Shown here piece by piece: positions 44,714 through 57,059 of a stretch of 64,000 bases of DNA. The stretch comes from Corynespora cassiicola. Its lineage: Eukaryota; Ascomycota; Dothideomycetes; Pleosporales; Corynesporascaceae. The notes under the pieces were generated by a model that was given only the letters and a program-made list of their open reading frames with translations, ran no database searches and was not told where the DNA came from. The position numbers and the translations under genes are program-made. Numbering within the stretch: the first letter of the stretch is position 1; each line of letters begins with the position of its first letter. Where the stretch lies: positions 372,001-436,000 of the forward strand of contig JAEUWY010000005.1 of NCBI GenBank assembly GCA_022059125.1, in the 5' to 3' direction.

Positions 44714-46927
44714 CTACACATACTCCCTCTCCACATAGCTCTGAATCAAACCCTTGGGAGTAGCCTCATACTCCTTGAGCTCGACCTTGTCGCCCTTCTC
44801 CACCGTATTGGCCTGGACGTACACCTTCCTGGGTGTCTTCTTCTTGAGCACCGCGGGACGGACCAAGTTCTCGTAGAAGGGCTCCACAGTGGTGATTTCG
44901 TCGTACATGCGCGTGGCAGCATTAATATCGGCGGTGCTCTTATAGATATGTAGTTTCTGGAGGTAGTCCTCGACGGCTTGGCGTCCCAGGGTGGTGATCT
45001 TGGAGCGCTCGAGCCGGATGGTGAGATCCGACATGTCCTCCGCCTGCCACTCCAACTCGCAGAACTCCACACCCGCATTAAGAAAAGTACGCAAGATTGA
45101 GAATCTAGCTTGCATGTGAGCCTGTCCCCATTTTCTGCTCTTTGGATCCCAAAATTCGAGTGCTTTGATGCCCGCAAGCGCCATCTGGAGATAGGCAGCA
45201 TACAGCACATTCCCCGCCTCACCCTCGATATCCTCGCTCCCATCCCCAAACCCAAACAACTGGAGGATCGGAAACTCGCATGAGAGCGCCATGGCCACGC
45301 ACTCTGCGCGGCACTCCTCGTAGGAGCCCGCCATGCTGCCAAAGACGGAGCCCCACGTCTGTCCGGGCTTGTACCACGTCTTGACGGGCTGGCCGCTGAG
45401 CGGCGACACGGGCGGGTTCTTGACGTCGAAGTTGTACTCGCCGGGGCTCGTCTCCTGGAGGAGCTTTCCGCAACCGTGGCCGAGGAGTTCGTGGAGGCCG
45501 ACCTGGACCTCGAAGGCCGGGTCGCGGTACTTGTTGAAGACGTCGAGGTCGGCTTCCTTGATGAAGGGAACGGGCTCGTTGGGGGCCTTGGCCGAGAGCA
45601 CGTTGCCGAGGGAGACGTTCTTGAAGCCAAAGTTTTGGCGGATGTCGTCGTAGTTGGGGATGTTGATGCCGGCGGGGATGCTGCCGAGTGTTAGTCCTAG
45701 CACACGTGACCGAAACGCAATACGCACCCACTGCCAGCAAAAGTGAGGACTTCGAGAGAAGTAAAGTCTGGGCTGAGGAACTTGTCCTTTTCAAACGCAG
45801 AGTCCCACGGCAGAAGGGGGATCAGCTTGGGCGCGGACTCGACGAGCTTGCCAAAAGCCTTGGTGCGCTCCTTGTTGACCATGGCGACGAAGCCCTCCCA
45901 CTCGCCGCGAATGCCGTGGGGGTCGCGGTAGGTCTCGATGAAACCAATATCAGACTCTACCTCGGGGCCCTTGTCCTGGATCCAGAACCTCTGGCTCTCC
46001 TTGAACGCCTCCAGCGACCCAGTCCTGAAGCTCTTGGAGTAGTTCTCCATCATCTTGGTCTCGTTCTCATTCGAAGCATACTCTTTGGCCTTTTCAATGT
46101 GCGTCGCAATCGTCTCCATCTCCTTTGCGTAGTCGCCAAAGACGAGCTTGATCTTCTTGCCATCATCGAGTGTCCACTCGCTCTCCTTGAGGTCCCTCTG
46201 CTCCGCCGAAGGGTTATCCAACGCAGACGCGATCAAAACTTCGAAACCCTCTTTTGTCTTCCTCACTCTCGTGTTCTCCGGCAGCAAGCCCTTGCCCTCC
46301 ATAAAGTCGCTCACGCCAGCAATCTCCTCCTTGGAGATATCCGGGCTGTCGGGGTAGTACGTGCTCACGTGGCCCGCGCTCGGGTATCCTAGGTGCAGCT
46401 TCGCGACATCGTTGCCGGCGTATATCGCATCCTTGAACTTTTCGTAGAGCTCGAGCGTGGGCTTGGACACGGTGGCGAGGGCCTTGAGTTGGCGAGGCTC
46501 GATGCGCGGCACGAACTTGGAGTCTCCAAACGACTTGTAGTTGCCCAGATTTCCCAGGAACTGGGCCGAGTAGTTGAGGTAGGCGTCGAGATCTTCTTGC
46601 GAGAGGCCGGCTTCCTTTGCGAGGGCGGCGTAGTCGCCGTTGCTGTGCTTGTGGAGGGCGATTATGAAGTCGTAGATGGGCTCAGCCTCGGGGGAGATTT
46701 GGCGGAGGACGATGCGGGTACCAGCATGACAGGCTCTGTTCACATTTTTAGTTAATTTGTGCAACAATGCTACCGAATTGGGAGATTTACATGCTAATGT
46801 GATGAGCATAGAGCTTCTCCTTGTCGCTCAGAGCTTCAAAGTGGGGCTTGATGGCGAGCGGGACAATCGTTGGGGGGTTGTCAGCCAGGTATTGCTTAAG
46901 GGTCTCTGAATCTATCGAAGCAGACAT
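44714..46927 (-). CDS. DPP3: Dipeptidyl peptidase III (M49 zinc metallopeptidase)
   Basis: About 703 residues from three exons (46791-46927, 45728-46735, 44714-45680; introns 55 and 47 bp), matching the usual 700-740 of the family. The start MSASIDSETLKQYLAD fits. The M49 zinc motif HELLGH is near residue 446 and the second zinc/catalytic motif EECRAE near 503, both intact. Other family text includes AGTRIVLRQISPEAEPIYDF and FAGSG joining IPAGINIPNY across intron 2. The enzyme removes dipeptides from the N-terminus of short peptides in the cytosol. Housekeeping. Confidence 0.93.
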
Positions 46928-47253
46928 GATTGCAACTTTCTAAAAGCTGAGATGTTACGAGTTGGAGGTACTGTTGATGAAGGAGGGGACTCGGAGCTCG
47001 AGTGGGCGAGCCCGCGTCGGCGTCGGCGTCGGCGTTGGCGCGGGGTAGCTCGCGCGACACTACCAGGCGGCCAAGCATCGCGAGACACGCTTACTTCAGT
47101 CAAGCACACTCAGGCGACAATCATACACTGCTTAAATGTAGGAGACAGATATGAATTCATATTTTCCCATCGCTCGCTATGCAAATATTTTGATCCCAAA
47201 CCCTTGATCCGCCAATATGTACCATATGATGCAAAAACAGACATTACAGCCCA
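46928..47253. other. Intergenic region upstream of DPP3
   Basis: About 325 bp holding the DPP3 promoter and the 3' UTR of the GH16 gene. A GTCGGC hexamer repeat (CGTCGGCGTCGGCGTCGGCG at about 47014-47033) is present. No gene. Confidence 0.4.
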
Positions 47254-48417
47254 TTACCATCCCATCGCAAGAGAGACGAAACCAACCACTATGAAGAGAC
47301 CCCAAGACGCCTCCATCGCAGCTGCAGCGCCCCTGAATACAACCTCGGGAGTACCCAACGTCTTGACTCCATCGACCTTGCAGACATTCTTGCAGTGCTT
47401 GTCCTTTCTCTTGAAGAGCTCCACGCTCCTCTTCTTGTCTTCGCCAGGGGCACCCTCTACGGGCCCACTCGTATTAAACACCAGCTCGATCCACTGGATC
47501 TGGAACTCGGCCGAGTCGCCCACAGTCATGTTCCCGCTCCACTCTCCGCCATCGCTCCACATGTTCATGACCATGTAGCTCGGCTTCCTGGGGACAGAGT
47601 ACGTGTTGGCGGCCACTTGCTTGTCGTTGAGGTACCAGTAGCTGTTCTTGGGCAGCCAGTCGATGCGGTGGATCTGCCAGTCGTCCCATGCGGGGAGGTC
47701 GCTGGGAGCCACCGAGGCCGCCGAGACCTCGTTGCCCTCCTTGTCCACGGCGGGCTGATTGGTGTAGCGGATCACGTTGGTAGGGTCGTCGGTCAGAATC
47801 TCAATGTCGGACTCGTTGTCGTCGTCGAAGAAGGTGAAGAATCCGGCCACTGCGCCCTTGGCTCCGACGACTCGTGCGTGCATGCGCATGGACACGTGCT
47901 TGAGATTCTTCTGCATGTTCTCAATCTCTCCCGCAGACTGAAAATCCTCGAGACGACTGGTCCGTAGGGTGAGATAGGTAAAAGCATCGTTGGAGTCATT
48001 GTTCTGCTGGATGTAGATGTTGGCGGGCGAGTTCTGCATGCGCACTGGAAACTCTTCGGTAGCATCCTTGCTCCAGTTTTGAATGCCCCAGTCGGTGTTC
48101 CAGTTGTCGCCATTGAGGATATTAGAATTCCACACGGGCTCGTTGCCCGCATCTTGGGTATCGTTCACGAGTGGTGGCGCATCGACAAACTCCCCCGGCC
48201 CATCCGCAAGATTCCGAAAGTCGTAGAAGCGGTAGTACTGAAAGTACTCTGGGGTGGCCGAGTCGGCGCCAGAGCTGACGACATAGCAGGTGCAGTCATC
48301 CTCGCCGTCATGGAGATTGGAGCTGTTTGTTGAAGTGTAGTCGGCGGCGAGAGCCGATCGGAGGAGAAGAGTGAGGGGCAGCAGGACGGAGCCCCGAGGC
48401 GGGAGAATGTTGATCAT
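47254..48417 (-). CDS. GPI-anchored glycoside hydrolase family 16 protein
   Basis: A single exon of 387 residues. I start at 48417 because it opens a clean signal peptide (MINILPPRGSVLLPLTLLLR, cleaved near AALAA-D); the longer open frame upstream (to 48606) would bury it. The GH16 catalytic motif E-x-D-x-E is present as ESDIEILTDD near residue 200, with typical neighbours (RIDWLPKNSYWYLNDK; MVMNMWSDGGEWSG). The C-terminus is Ala-rich then hydrophobic (WGLFIVVGFVSLAMGW), a GPI-anchor signal. Such enzymes act on beta-1,3/1,4-glucans or as cell-wall transglycosylases; exact specificity cannot be fixed, although a CRH-type chitin-glucan transglycosylase is not specifically indicated. Confidence 0.88.
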   Translation of the reverse strand: MINILPPRGSVLLPLTLLLRSALAADYTSTNSSNLHDGEDDCTCYVVSSGADSATPEYFQYYRFYDFRNLADGPGEFVDAPPLVNDTQDAGNEPVWNSNILNGDNWNTDWGIQNWSKDATEEFPVRMQNSPANIYIQQNNDSNDAFTYLTLRTSRLEDFQSAGEIENMQKNLKHVSMRMHARVVGAKGAVAGFFTFFDDDNESDIEILTDDPTNVIRYTNQPAVDKEGNEVSAASVAPSDLPAWDDWQIHRIDWLPKNSYWYLNDKQVAANTYSVPRKPSYMVMNMWSDGGEWSGNMTVGDSAEFQIQWIELVFNTSGPVEGAPGEDKKRSVELFKRKDKHCKNVCKVDGVKTLGTPEVVFRGAAAAMEASWGLFIVVGFVSLAMGW

Positions 48418-49565
48418 GTTGATCAGCCTCGACTCTAATATGTGGAGAAGGCTCGATCTGGGGTTTGCCAACGATAGGCAGGGGAGATTAAACACTAGGA
48501 AACGAGTGACTGGTAGAGCGGACTGGGAAAAGAGCTGTACACGGCAAATATCACCTCCAGAAACGCATCGTGAGCGTGAATTATACAAGTCGAAAGAAGG
48601 GAACAAGAGACTGGTGAAGGGCTAAGGGAAGAGGCGGCAGCCAGCACACCTCAAATACGAGATGCCTCCCTCGCCCCATATGCACCAGACCAACGAGCCG
48701 GGACCCGGGCGAGTCAACTGTCCAGCGGGGGCGCGGCCCTATGCAGCTCTGTGAAACCAACCTTCTTTAACCACGACAGGGCCTCACGTTTCGTTTTTTT
48801 TTCCTCCTCTCCTCAGCTCCGCGTTTAGCACGGCCTGCGTCGATCTGGGCCTCGAGCCCTGCAGCGCCCCTGGCACTAGCCTCATCGAGCCCATAAACGT
48901 GATCGCGCGGCGCGAATCCGGCTGTCCGGCGTGTCGCCATTGACTCTTTGCGGCCGGGACCTTTTGCTTTCGAGCCGCCATCTGGAAAGGTGCGAGCCAG
49001 TTGACATATCGCAAGGTTTGTACCAGCCACGAGCCGCCTGGGATAAGTCCACTTTCTTGACGCGCGAGAGGGGCGTTTCGCGCCGTTCGTTTGGAGAGCC
49101 CGGTCACAGCCACACGCGAGGACATAAATAGCATAGCACGGGTGGTCCGTCGGACTGTTAGCGACAAATACGACATCGGACTGGGGCCTTTGTCTGGCGC
49201 TTGATCAGGTCGCTCCTGCGCTGGTTTATTGATTGGACTTTGGAGTCCTCTGGGCGATGCTCCTGACAAACATCGTGAGCCAGACGGGGCTAAATGCGTT
49301 GGGCACATGTGTCAGGAAGACCACGGGCACCATCACGGTCAAGGTGCCCAGCCAGAGGACTTTCAGAGGATTGCACAGGAACAAAGATTGGTATGAATGA
49401 TTATCAAACCCGTTCATTCAATGCGGTCCCTGCACGATTCAAACATTGTTTTGCTGTTGCTACTTGTCAGATGCCTTGGATCATGGCCCCAAATCTCTAC
49501 ATGCACTAATACACCCAGAATATGCAAGTCGCCCACGCTTAAATGACATCAGTATATAGCGAATG
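48418..49565. other. Intergenic region, about 1.1 kb, no supported gene
   Basis: It includes the GH16 promoter. Several overlapping short frames on both strands (e.g. around 48784-49308) are mutually exclusive and show no domain, so none is called. Confidence 0.4.
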
Positions 49566-50375
49566 TTATGAGAATGGCGAATTTCGAGTAGACAGCAGGT
49601 GTCTCCAGTGAGTATGGTATACAGGTGTAGGACAAGTTCTAAAACCCTTTTGAGCCTCTAGCGCCAAGCGAATGTCCAAATGCACAGCAAGAAAGGGAAC
49701 GGATACTGCGAATGACAAGTACCGAGGCGACATTTGATGCAGATTGAAAAAGCCGCGTACGTAGATGCCAAGGTGCAGTGTTGTGTAGAGCCGATTAGTG
49801 GTTGTTAATGTCGTGATTGTTCTGGTCGTCAAGTGTCCCAACATCTGAAATATCCAACGATGCACGCGGGAGAGTTCGCTTGTCGGAGGTCTCGGAGATC
49901 TGGGTGGCGCTGATTGTGGGGGCCGAGGCTGAAGGAGGGGCGGCAGCAGATGCCGAGGCCTGGGGCGATGCGGGTTGTTCTTGGGTTGGTGCTGGCTCAA
50001 CTGCCTTGTGTTAGAATCCTGTTGGGCTGCGAGCTTCTGAGTGCATGACTTGCATGACTGCATCTCGTTTGATGGCTCTGTCCTGGACCTTGGCTTCAAA
50101 CAATCCAAAGTCAGGGTAGCTGCAGCAAATGAGGTACAGGCTGCACCCAATATCACGCCGAGGATGCCGAAAACGAGGCCTGGAATATCTGATGTCTTTT
50201 GGGTGGAGGAACTGGGAGGATTTGTGATTTTGAGTGATGTGTTGCCTGGAAGCTGATATCCTGTGTCCGACTCGAAGTGGTTGTTCTTTATAGGTATAGG
50301 TCGCGCAGTGACCAAAATCACTAGAAGAAGAATGAGGTACATGAGTAGACTCATGCTTGGAGATATTTGCTTCAT
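49566..50375 (-). CDS. Hypothetical secreted/membrane protein, 3' end uncertain
   Basis: Starting at 50375 the protein has a signal peptide or anchor (MSLLMYLILLLVILVTARP), a short exposed segment, then a hydrophobic helix (GLVFGILGVILGAACTSFAA) and cysteines (CKSCTQ). The open frame runs on to 49566, but from about 50010 to 49795 another frame (VEPAPTQEQPASPQ onward, ending at a TAA at 49795-49797) has a better coding look (Ala/Pro/Ser-rich, GC third positions). That suggests an unmodelled intron or a frameshift around 50010-50060; I could not find a junction that links the frames. No family recognised. Probably a single-pass membrane protein with a Pro/Ala/Ser-rich cytosolic tail. Confidence 0.4.
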   Translation of the reverse strand: MKQISPSMSLLMYLILLLVILVTARPIPIKNNHFESDTGYQLPGNTSLKITNPPSSSTQKTSDIPGLVFGILGVILGAACTSFAAATLTLDCLKPRSRTEPSNEMQSCKSCTQKLAAQQDSNTRQLSQHQPKNNPHRPRPRHLLPPLLQPRPPQSAPPRSPRPPTSELSRVHRWIFQMLGHLTTRTITTLTTTNRLYTTLHLGIYVRGFFNLHQMSPRYLSFAVSVPFLAVHLDIRLALEAQKGFRTCPTPVYHTHWRHLLSTRNSPFS

Positions 50376-53305
50376 GCTGAGACTGGATTAGAATTTGATA
50401 TTACAGTCTGGTGTTGCAAGTGTTCATGGGGTTTTTATACATTCCACCACCATCGTGAAGATTTTTTTTGGAAGCCTTCCGGAGGCATCCTAGTTGCCTC
50501 AAAGATAACGTTGCCGCACAAAGATGCCGTGACCGGTCGATATGGCTATACTGGAGTAGCTTGTTTTGGTAAATTTGACCGGCCTACTGAACGTTGCCTT
50601 CGTATCCTGTGACGCTTGACGTGAGAGTGACTTAACGCCAGGTTCGATCGCATGCATGGAAGCTTCTATGCAAGGAATTTCCTGTATGTAATCAAGCTAG
50701 CATCAATCTTGTCTGGGGGTTGGGACCTAATGCTTCTCTTTACTCGATCAAAATGATGCTCGATAGGTCCAAAATCAGCCCCCTTCTCAGAGGTGGGGTA
50801 GCCTATTGTCCAGATAGAAAATTTCCGCAACGAGTATTGTTGGTTAATTCGTTGTTTGAACGGACGCTTTCGAAAGAACAAGTTATGTATAGGAAATGGG
50901 GAACTCGACAAAACATCTCTAGCATGAACCGAACAGTTTGATACATCACGCAATCTTCACTAGGACGAAGGAAACAGGTGGCATGGTTCTTTCTCACTAC
51001 CATGACTATGCTTGGTGAGATTGTGTCACAAAGGAATGCTGGCTTTCTAGGAGGCTTCGGCGGTCCCTCTAGGTTCTCCACATAATCTTCCCCAGTTTGG
51101 CGCATAAGCGCACCCGTCCCGAACAACGCCCACGAGTTAGAATGGCGGGGGGCATATCTGGGTCATTTATCGGAGCAAAAAGCTCTCAACCGCGTGACTT
51201 AGTTTATAATAGTCAAAGCCTTGGCGGCGGCGGAGTATTGCGTAAAACTTCTCAGCTGGGGGTTCTAACGCTGAATCGCTTCCTTTCTCCCCGCGCGTCA
51301 CGTGAAGACCACCAATGACTATTTCAATGAGGGGTAATTGATTCATTCGGTGCCTACCGGATTATGCGGAAGATAAGAAGGCGTTGCCGCAATCGGAGGT
51401 ATATTGCATACGTGAATCATCCATCCATCATCTCATGTCAGCGCATTACACCCACATGAGCAATCTGAAGACTTTGAAGAGATAAGCTACGTGTGTTTTG
51501 GTTTCTTAGATGCCTATCGGAGAGGAAAAAAGATTATTCATTGGATGGGGCGGACAAGTTCCGGCCTCCGTCTCCGCATTTTGTGCCTGCGATGTTGCCT
51601 TATACACTGCCCGCTCCATACGCAAACCTTGCCACTATCTTGACCAAGAGCTTGTGTCGATTCATTCGGTCGCATGATCATTTTCTTGGTCACGGAATTG
51701 AAATGTAGATATGTTTGGAATGAATGCTTGATCGCATTGCTCAATGTGCCGCGGAGATTTCCACTCCCAATGTTTGAGTGAGTTTGAGGGAGGTGCACTG
51801 CCACACTCGGATATCAATGGCTTTACAATCCGATCAGAACCGCGGCCAGGTTTACGGTTGCATCATGGATGCTGTTTTGCAGAGATTCTAAATCTGCAGC
51901 CTATTCCTTTGCGGTCATTGCTCTGCAACTAATTTTGAGCGTACCAGATGCCCCCAGACACGAATACTTCATTATTATCGCAGATACTTTTACTCAAGAC
52001 AGTATTCCAATGCAATCTGAGGTGTTTTCTTTGATTAAACTTCTCTTGACGCAATGGGAAATGACGGATTGATAGCAAACTGCTATGACTGTTGAAGTCT
52101 CGCTCCATATATGAAAAAGGGTGATTTTGGAATATTCCTTATGAGATGAACATCATGATGGAGATGTATTGATATATTTATTTGTAGTTTCTAGTTTCAC
52201 GTGCAAGTTACCTCGGTGATGAGACTATCTTTGCGGGGATAGAATGTCAGAAAGCCAAGACTTCGGGTGGGTGTGAGCAGGCTCGCTACATACACATGAA
52301 ATTGCATTCTGGATTTGGGGGGGGGGGGGCCAACGGAATGATTTGAAAGTCGTTTTTGATAATAAATATAACCAATCCGTAAAGTCTACAGTATGCTTCA
52401 AGGAACTATGAGCTGTTTTCACCTGTGTGGAGCACCCTATTGGTCGTCAGCCAGCACTTTTTCGTGACACGCATCCTATCAGTCAGTCACTCCTAATTAC
52501 AGAAAATATGTCTATTGGTATCAAAACAAGGCCCCATATCTTCCTATTATACCACGAACACTCCCAAATACATGTTGCGCACGCCATATGAGCCGTGTGA
52601 CAGCGCATCTGCCATGCCAGGCTGCCCACCTGCGGGCGCTGGTTTCGGCCAATCTCGCTAAACCAAATCGGGACAACCACGACACCGCTCCGCAGCCCTG
52701 GAGTGACATGCTGGCTTTACTTCACAGACGGCAGTCACAAGAGTCGGGGCTGTTCATTCAGGTAGGCGCATGATCCATTTTAAGCCGCGTATGACCTGAA
52801 AAGTTCCCCAGTTTGCGTCAGGGCCCAAGAGCGATCCGGCCATCACGGTACTCGATTGGCCGAGCTGCCATCATGGTATTCACATACTCGGAGGTGTATT
52901 TATTCACACCTCATCACACGGACCACATTTCATTGTAGATTCTGGTTTACATCTAGATTACGAGGTTCCTCGAAGCGCTGTCTGCTCGACCTAGAGAGCA
53001 AGAGCTGGGTCGTCCCATCCACGTCATTGCATAACGGCATCTACCACCCATCTGGGCGACCTTCGTCTGCTCCGACCTAGCTGCGGTCTATTCTGTTGTC
53101 TATTGTATCTATCTGTATAGGCGACGAGTATAGTGTCCTCATAATTACTCATTGTTCTCATCAGGCAACCATGGCATCTGTGTAAGTACGGTCCTCGGCT
53201 CCATTTCCTATCTTTGTCAATGGACCGGACCCTATATAAAGCCCCATACATGTTCTTTGGAATCTTACAAGAAACAGTACCACAACCTCATACTCAACAT
53301 CCAAC
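50376..53305. other. AT-richer gene-free interval, about 2.9 kb
   Basis: No convincing coding region. Short frames on both strands are unrelated to any domain I know. It holds a 13-base poly-G run at about 52317-52329. A TATATAAAG box at about 53233-53241 lies about 70 bases before the next gene and is a credible TATA element. No transposon ends were recognised, though decayed repeat sequence is possible. Confidence 0.4.
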
Positions 53306-54330
53306 ATGATAAAGTCCAACATGGGACTCGTTTCCCCAGCCTTCCCCGCCGAGCTGCTTTTGGAAATCCTTGAATACCTTCCGCTAGACGACCGACAGGT
53401 CCTCGCGACACTGAAACAGATCCATCCCCGGGTATATTCGATCATCAAGAACCACGAGGCCTCGTTGACAAAGTACTTTGTCCAAAAGGTCGCCCGCCAC
53501 GCCATCTCGGACTTTCCCATCGCCGGTGCCGGGACTCTCAACCTCCAATGGCTCCACACCTGCATCTGGAACTACAATGTCATCGACCGGATCATGGACA
53601 TTATAGCCTCTGACCGCAACTGCTTCAATCCAGAGAGACACAGCACCGGCCTCATCAACACGGGCTTCTTCCTCCTATGCCAGCTCTCCTCCCTCGGTAC
53701 GTCCGCCTCCCTTCCTCCCCGCATACACAAAAAACAAAAAAAACAAATGCTAACCAACCCCACCCCTCAGACTCCCCCTCCACCCAACTCTCCTGGCTCC
53801 ACTCCCTCCCCCGCGACCCCCTCACCGCCCTCTTCACCGCAACTCACTACTCCATGCTCACCGCGCGCTACAACGCCGTCGGCGCAATGCACCAGCGCAT
53901 CTTCGGCCTCTCCATGGACGCAAAACTCCTCTCCTTCCGCGCAGACGTCGAGTTCGCCTTTTGCGAGGCCACCCTCTCCACCGGCCTAGCCTTTGTGCGC
54001 GATTCCATCGTGCCAGAGGCCGACGCTGCGGACGCAGAGGCCGTGCTGCTCAACTTTTACTACGAGCATGCGGTGAATGTGCGGTGGGGGGAGCAGGAGG
54101 TGTGGCCGGGGGGGTTCGAGCCGCCGGTCGTTAGGGGCGCGGAGAAGGGGCCGGGGATGAGGGGGAGGTCTCTGTACACGACGCTGCTGGAGCGGTTGGC
54201 CGACGTGACGGGGCTGGGCTTGGAGGAGGTGAGGGGTGGCGTTTTGGAGGAGTTGGAGCATCCGGGGAATCCGTTGGCGTGGATTACGAATGAAGAGCGC
54301 GCGCTGCTGGTTCAGAGGAAGGATGTTTGA
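53306..54330 (+). CDS. F-box-like protein of unknown target
   Basis: About 316 residues from two exons (53306-53696, 53771-54330; 74 bp intron, phase 1). Residues 12-50 resemble an F-box: PAFPAELLLEILEYLPLDDR followed by LATLKQIHPRVYSIIKNHE. The rest is mostly helical and not recognised. F-box proteins bind Skp1 and present substrates to an SCF ubiquitin ligase; the target here is unknown. The second exon has strong GC third positions, and the TATATAAAG box just upstream supports the start region. A second in-frame ATG at 53321 is an alternative start. Confidence 0.68.
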
Positions 54331-54824
54331 GGGTTAGAGAGCGCGGGCTTGCATTCCCCCCCCCCCCCCTCTTTTTTTTCGGGTTCCCCGCTGGGAGGTG
54401 GAGTGGTGTTTTGGTGCGTTGGCATGAGGGTCGCATGGCTTCGTGCGTGGATATACCATTTTGCGGCGTTTGGGTATGTGGGCTGCGATGCGATGCGATG
54501 CAATGCAATGCGCGAGAGATATGGGTTACGGAGCGAGACATGAGTTTTTCCCTTTTTTTGTTGATGATTTGCAAGTTTTCTCTCTTCTCTTTCTTTTGTC
54601 TTCATTGTTTCTTTGGGGAGAAGCTGCTGGTTGGCTTTTCCGTGGTGGTTGGTATCCTCTGTTCTTCCATTTATATCTATGGACCGGCGAAGTTCCAGTG
54701 GACGGCATCAGTTAGTCGGCGGCAAACCACGAGAGGGGTATGTAGATGACCATCAATATACTTATTCTTACTACAAGCGAACCCTGATTCTCCACTCTTT
54801 TGGCACTCCCTGAACCATCATCCA
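54331..54824. other. Convergent intergenic region with poly-C run
   Basis: About 490 bp between convergent genes. It starts with a 14-base poly-C (54356-54369) followed by a poly-T stretch. No gene. Confidence 0.5.
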
Positions 54825-56506
54825 TCACGCGTCCTCGTCTGGCCACTGATCTACCAACTCCCTGATGCCCTGCACAATCTTTTCCAGGTTCATCCTCACA
54901 CTCATCCGCAGATACTTGGTCTCGTACTTTGTTGCATACCCGCCGCCCAGGCCACCAATATCGCTCGACCCCTCCATGGGGTGGTGGTGTGCGAAAATGG
55001 GCGGCTGCGACGTCAAGCACACCCTGTCGCGGCCCTTGCGCTGCACCTTTCCCCCCTCCGCCGCACCGCCCTTCTTCTCCATCTCAAGCTGATCCCAACC
55101 CTGTGCAGGCGCCACTTTCGAGGCATAATCGGGCCCCATGTCCGGGTCCTCGCCTGCGCACCACCGCCCCAACTCCGAGTCGAAGATGCCATTCCACCCC
55201 TTTATGCCAAATTGGTGCAGCAGCCTGCGTGCGCCGCGCTGGCTGACGGCATAGCCCACGGTGCACAACAGGCCACCGGATCCGCGGTGGTAAACGCGCG
55301 TGTGTGGGGGGTAGGCGGCGGCCAGGGGGTCGAGGGCGCCTTGGAAGGGGTGCGCTTTGAGATGCTTGGGTGCGGGGACGGTGTCATCATGGGCATGGGT
55401 GAGGATCACGGTGGAGGGCGTGATTTCGGAAGTAGAGTGCGAATTCGAGGAGCGGGGGAAGCCGGCGCCGCAGTGGCCGAGCCAGAGTATGTCCCATTGT
55501 GAAGGGTCGCCGTAGGGTGAGGATTGTTCGGTGTTGGGTTTGTGGTGCGGGTGTTGGGGCGAGGGTTGGGACACGGAGGATAACGGTAGCGTGGGAAGTC
55601 TCTCAGTGATGCCGTTTTCGTTTAGAATATGAAAAGATGTCTCTGGCGTCTCTGGATTTGGCCTGTTTTCTATCTTGTAATTGGCAGATGAGGACAGTAT
55701 CTCGTGATTCTCGGCAAGAAAGCGTGATGCCAATGCAAATCGTTGGAGGTTTGGTCGAACCCGTACATCCCAGTCAACATCATCCTCGAAAATCAAGGCG
55801 GTCGACAGGTTCTGCTGGACAATGCTGAGTGGGTTCAGCTGGCAGTCAAGTAAATCCACAGGTCAACAAACCGTTGGAGGGCATTCATGTGTGTGCGCCA
55901 GCTCCCTCTGATACCTTCTGGAAGTTTGATGTTTTCTCTGGGTGGTGGGTACGCGCTTTGCTTGATGCTGTCACCAGTCACACCGTCGACGAATTCAATC
56001 TTCATGTTGCTCGTGGCCGCGGATAGTGCAATGGCGTCTCGACGATCGGTGCGGTGTGGGAGGTTCAGTACTAGAATCTTTTGGAACTGCGATCGATCAG
56101 TCTTGTGGGTGCATCAAGATAGCTTTTCTTTGAGACGTATTTCTAATCATTTCTGGCGTACTATACATCAAGTTTGGAGCATTTTGTACAAGAAGAGTGA
56201 CCAAGTAGGATTGGTGGAGCATCAGATGCGGGAACCTACCCCAAGTGTTGTGTTCAGAATGTCGGCCAAAGAATCGTCGTGCAACAGTTCAAAAGAGCTC
56301 TCCGGGATCAAAGTCTCGTGTCCGCCAAAATTCAGCCAAACATACAGCACAGCAAAGACGACGACGGTGGCCACGAGTTTTGGTCTTGACGAGCACCAGG
56401 ACGGTTTCCTCCTCTTCGCGGGGCTAAACGAGGCACCCCTGGGGGACATTATCCCAAGGGTATCGATGGATATGCGCCGCATGGGAAAAGAGTGTCGCGA
56501 TGCCAT
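54825..56506 (-). CDS. GT25-like glycosyltransferase, type II membrane protein
   Basis: About 493 residues from three exons (56240-56506, 55872-56086, 54825-55824; introns 153 and 47 bp). I start at the ATG at 56506; the open frame extends further only through a GTG. The N-terminus is short and basic, then a hydrophobic helix (LVATVVVFAVLYVWLNF) predicts a Golgi type II anchor. The catalytic part begins FQKILVLNLPHRTDRRDA (exon 2) and has the metal/nucleotide-sugar motif ALIFEDDVDWD (exon 3), which is the family 25 (LPS biosynthesis/collagen galactosyltransferase-like) signature. Acceptor and sugar are unknown; fungal members are common and mostly uncharacterised. Confidence 0.8.
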
Positions 56507-57059
56507 GCATCGAGATGGTGGAAAGACATCAGAAGGAACGGGTCGACAGGACGCGCTGGCATGGTCGTGGCCGGGAAGCACGCAGAGGCCATGGTGTTCG
56601 AATTGGCAGGCTGGCTAAATAGTCGAGCCGCAACACTATATGCGTGCCAGATGTTGATGAGGGCACGCCGGACCAGGGCAAGATCGTCTGGGGCGGAAAG
56701 GCTGGGGTAAGTGAACATCACGTGATGGCACGTGAGAGGGGCACAAGGCCGGGTGGGTCGGTGGCGGGCTCGGAAAGGCCGCGGAATTGTGCTGATGAGA
56801 AATGCGAAATGCGGGCTTATCGATAGGAGCGCAGGAGATGCGTGAATCATAGCCGCTATAGTAGCAAAAATCCAGGCCGCTTGCTCTCCCTCCCTAGATA
56901 AAACCTTTGCGCCTCTCTTCCTGCGCTGCTCTGTGTTTCTGCTCGGCCTCCAGCGTTGACGTTTGATCTCTTGCGCAGCAATTTCGCATTCGCAGCCATC
57001 TCTCCTTCATCCATCGCGCGCGGGCCGCAACCCCCTCCATCGCCACATCGCAGTGCACC
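56507..57059. promoter_or_regulatory. Divergent promoter region of GT25-like gene and NAR1
   Basis: About 550 bp between divergent starts. It contains an E-box-like CACGTGA near 56718 and a second CACGTGA near 56729. Nothing else is evident. Confidence 0.35.

Noticed and set aside
48784..49308. 174-codon minus-strand frame upstream of the GH16 gene
   Set aside because: Overlaps competing frames on both strands; no motif, signal peptide or coding bias.
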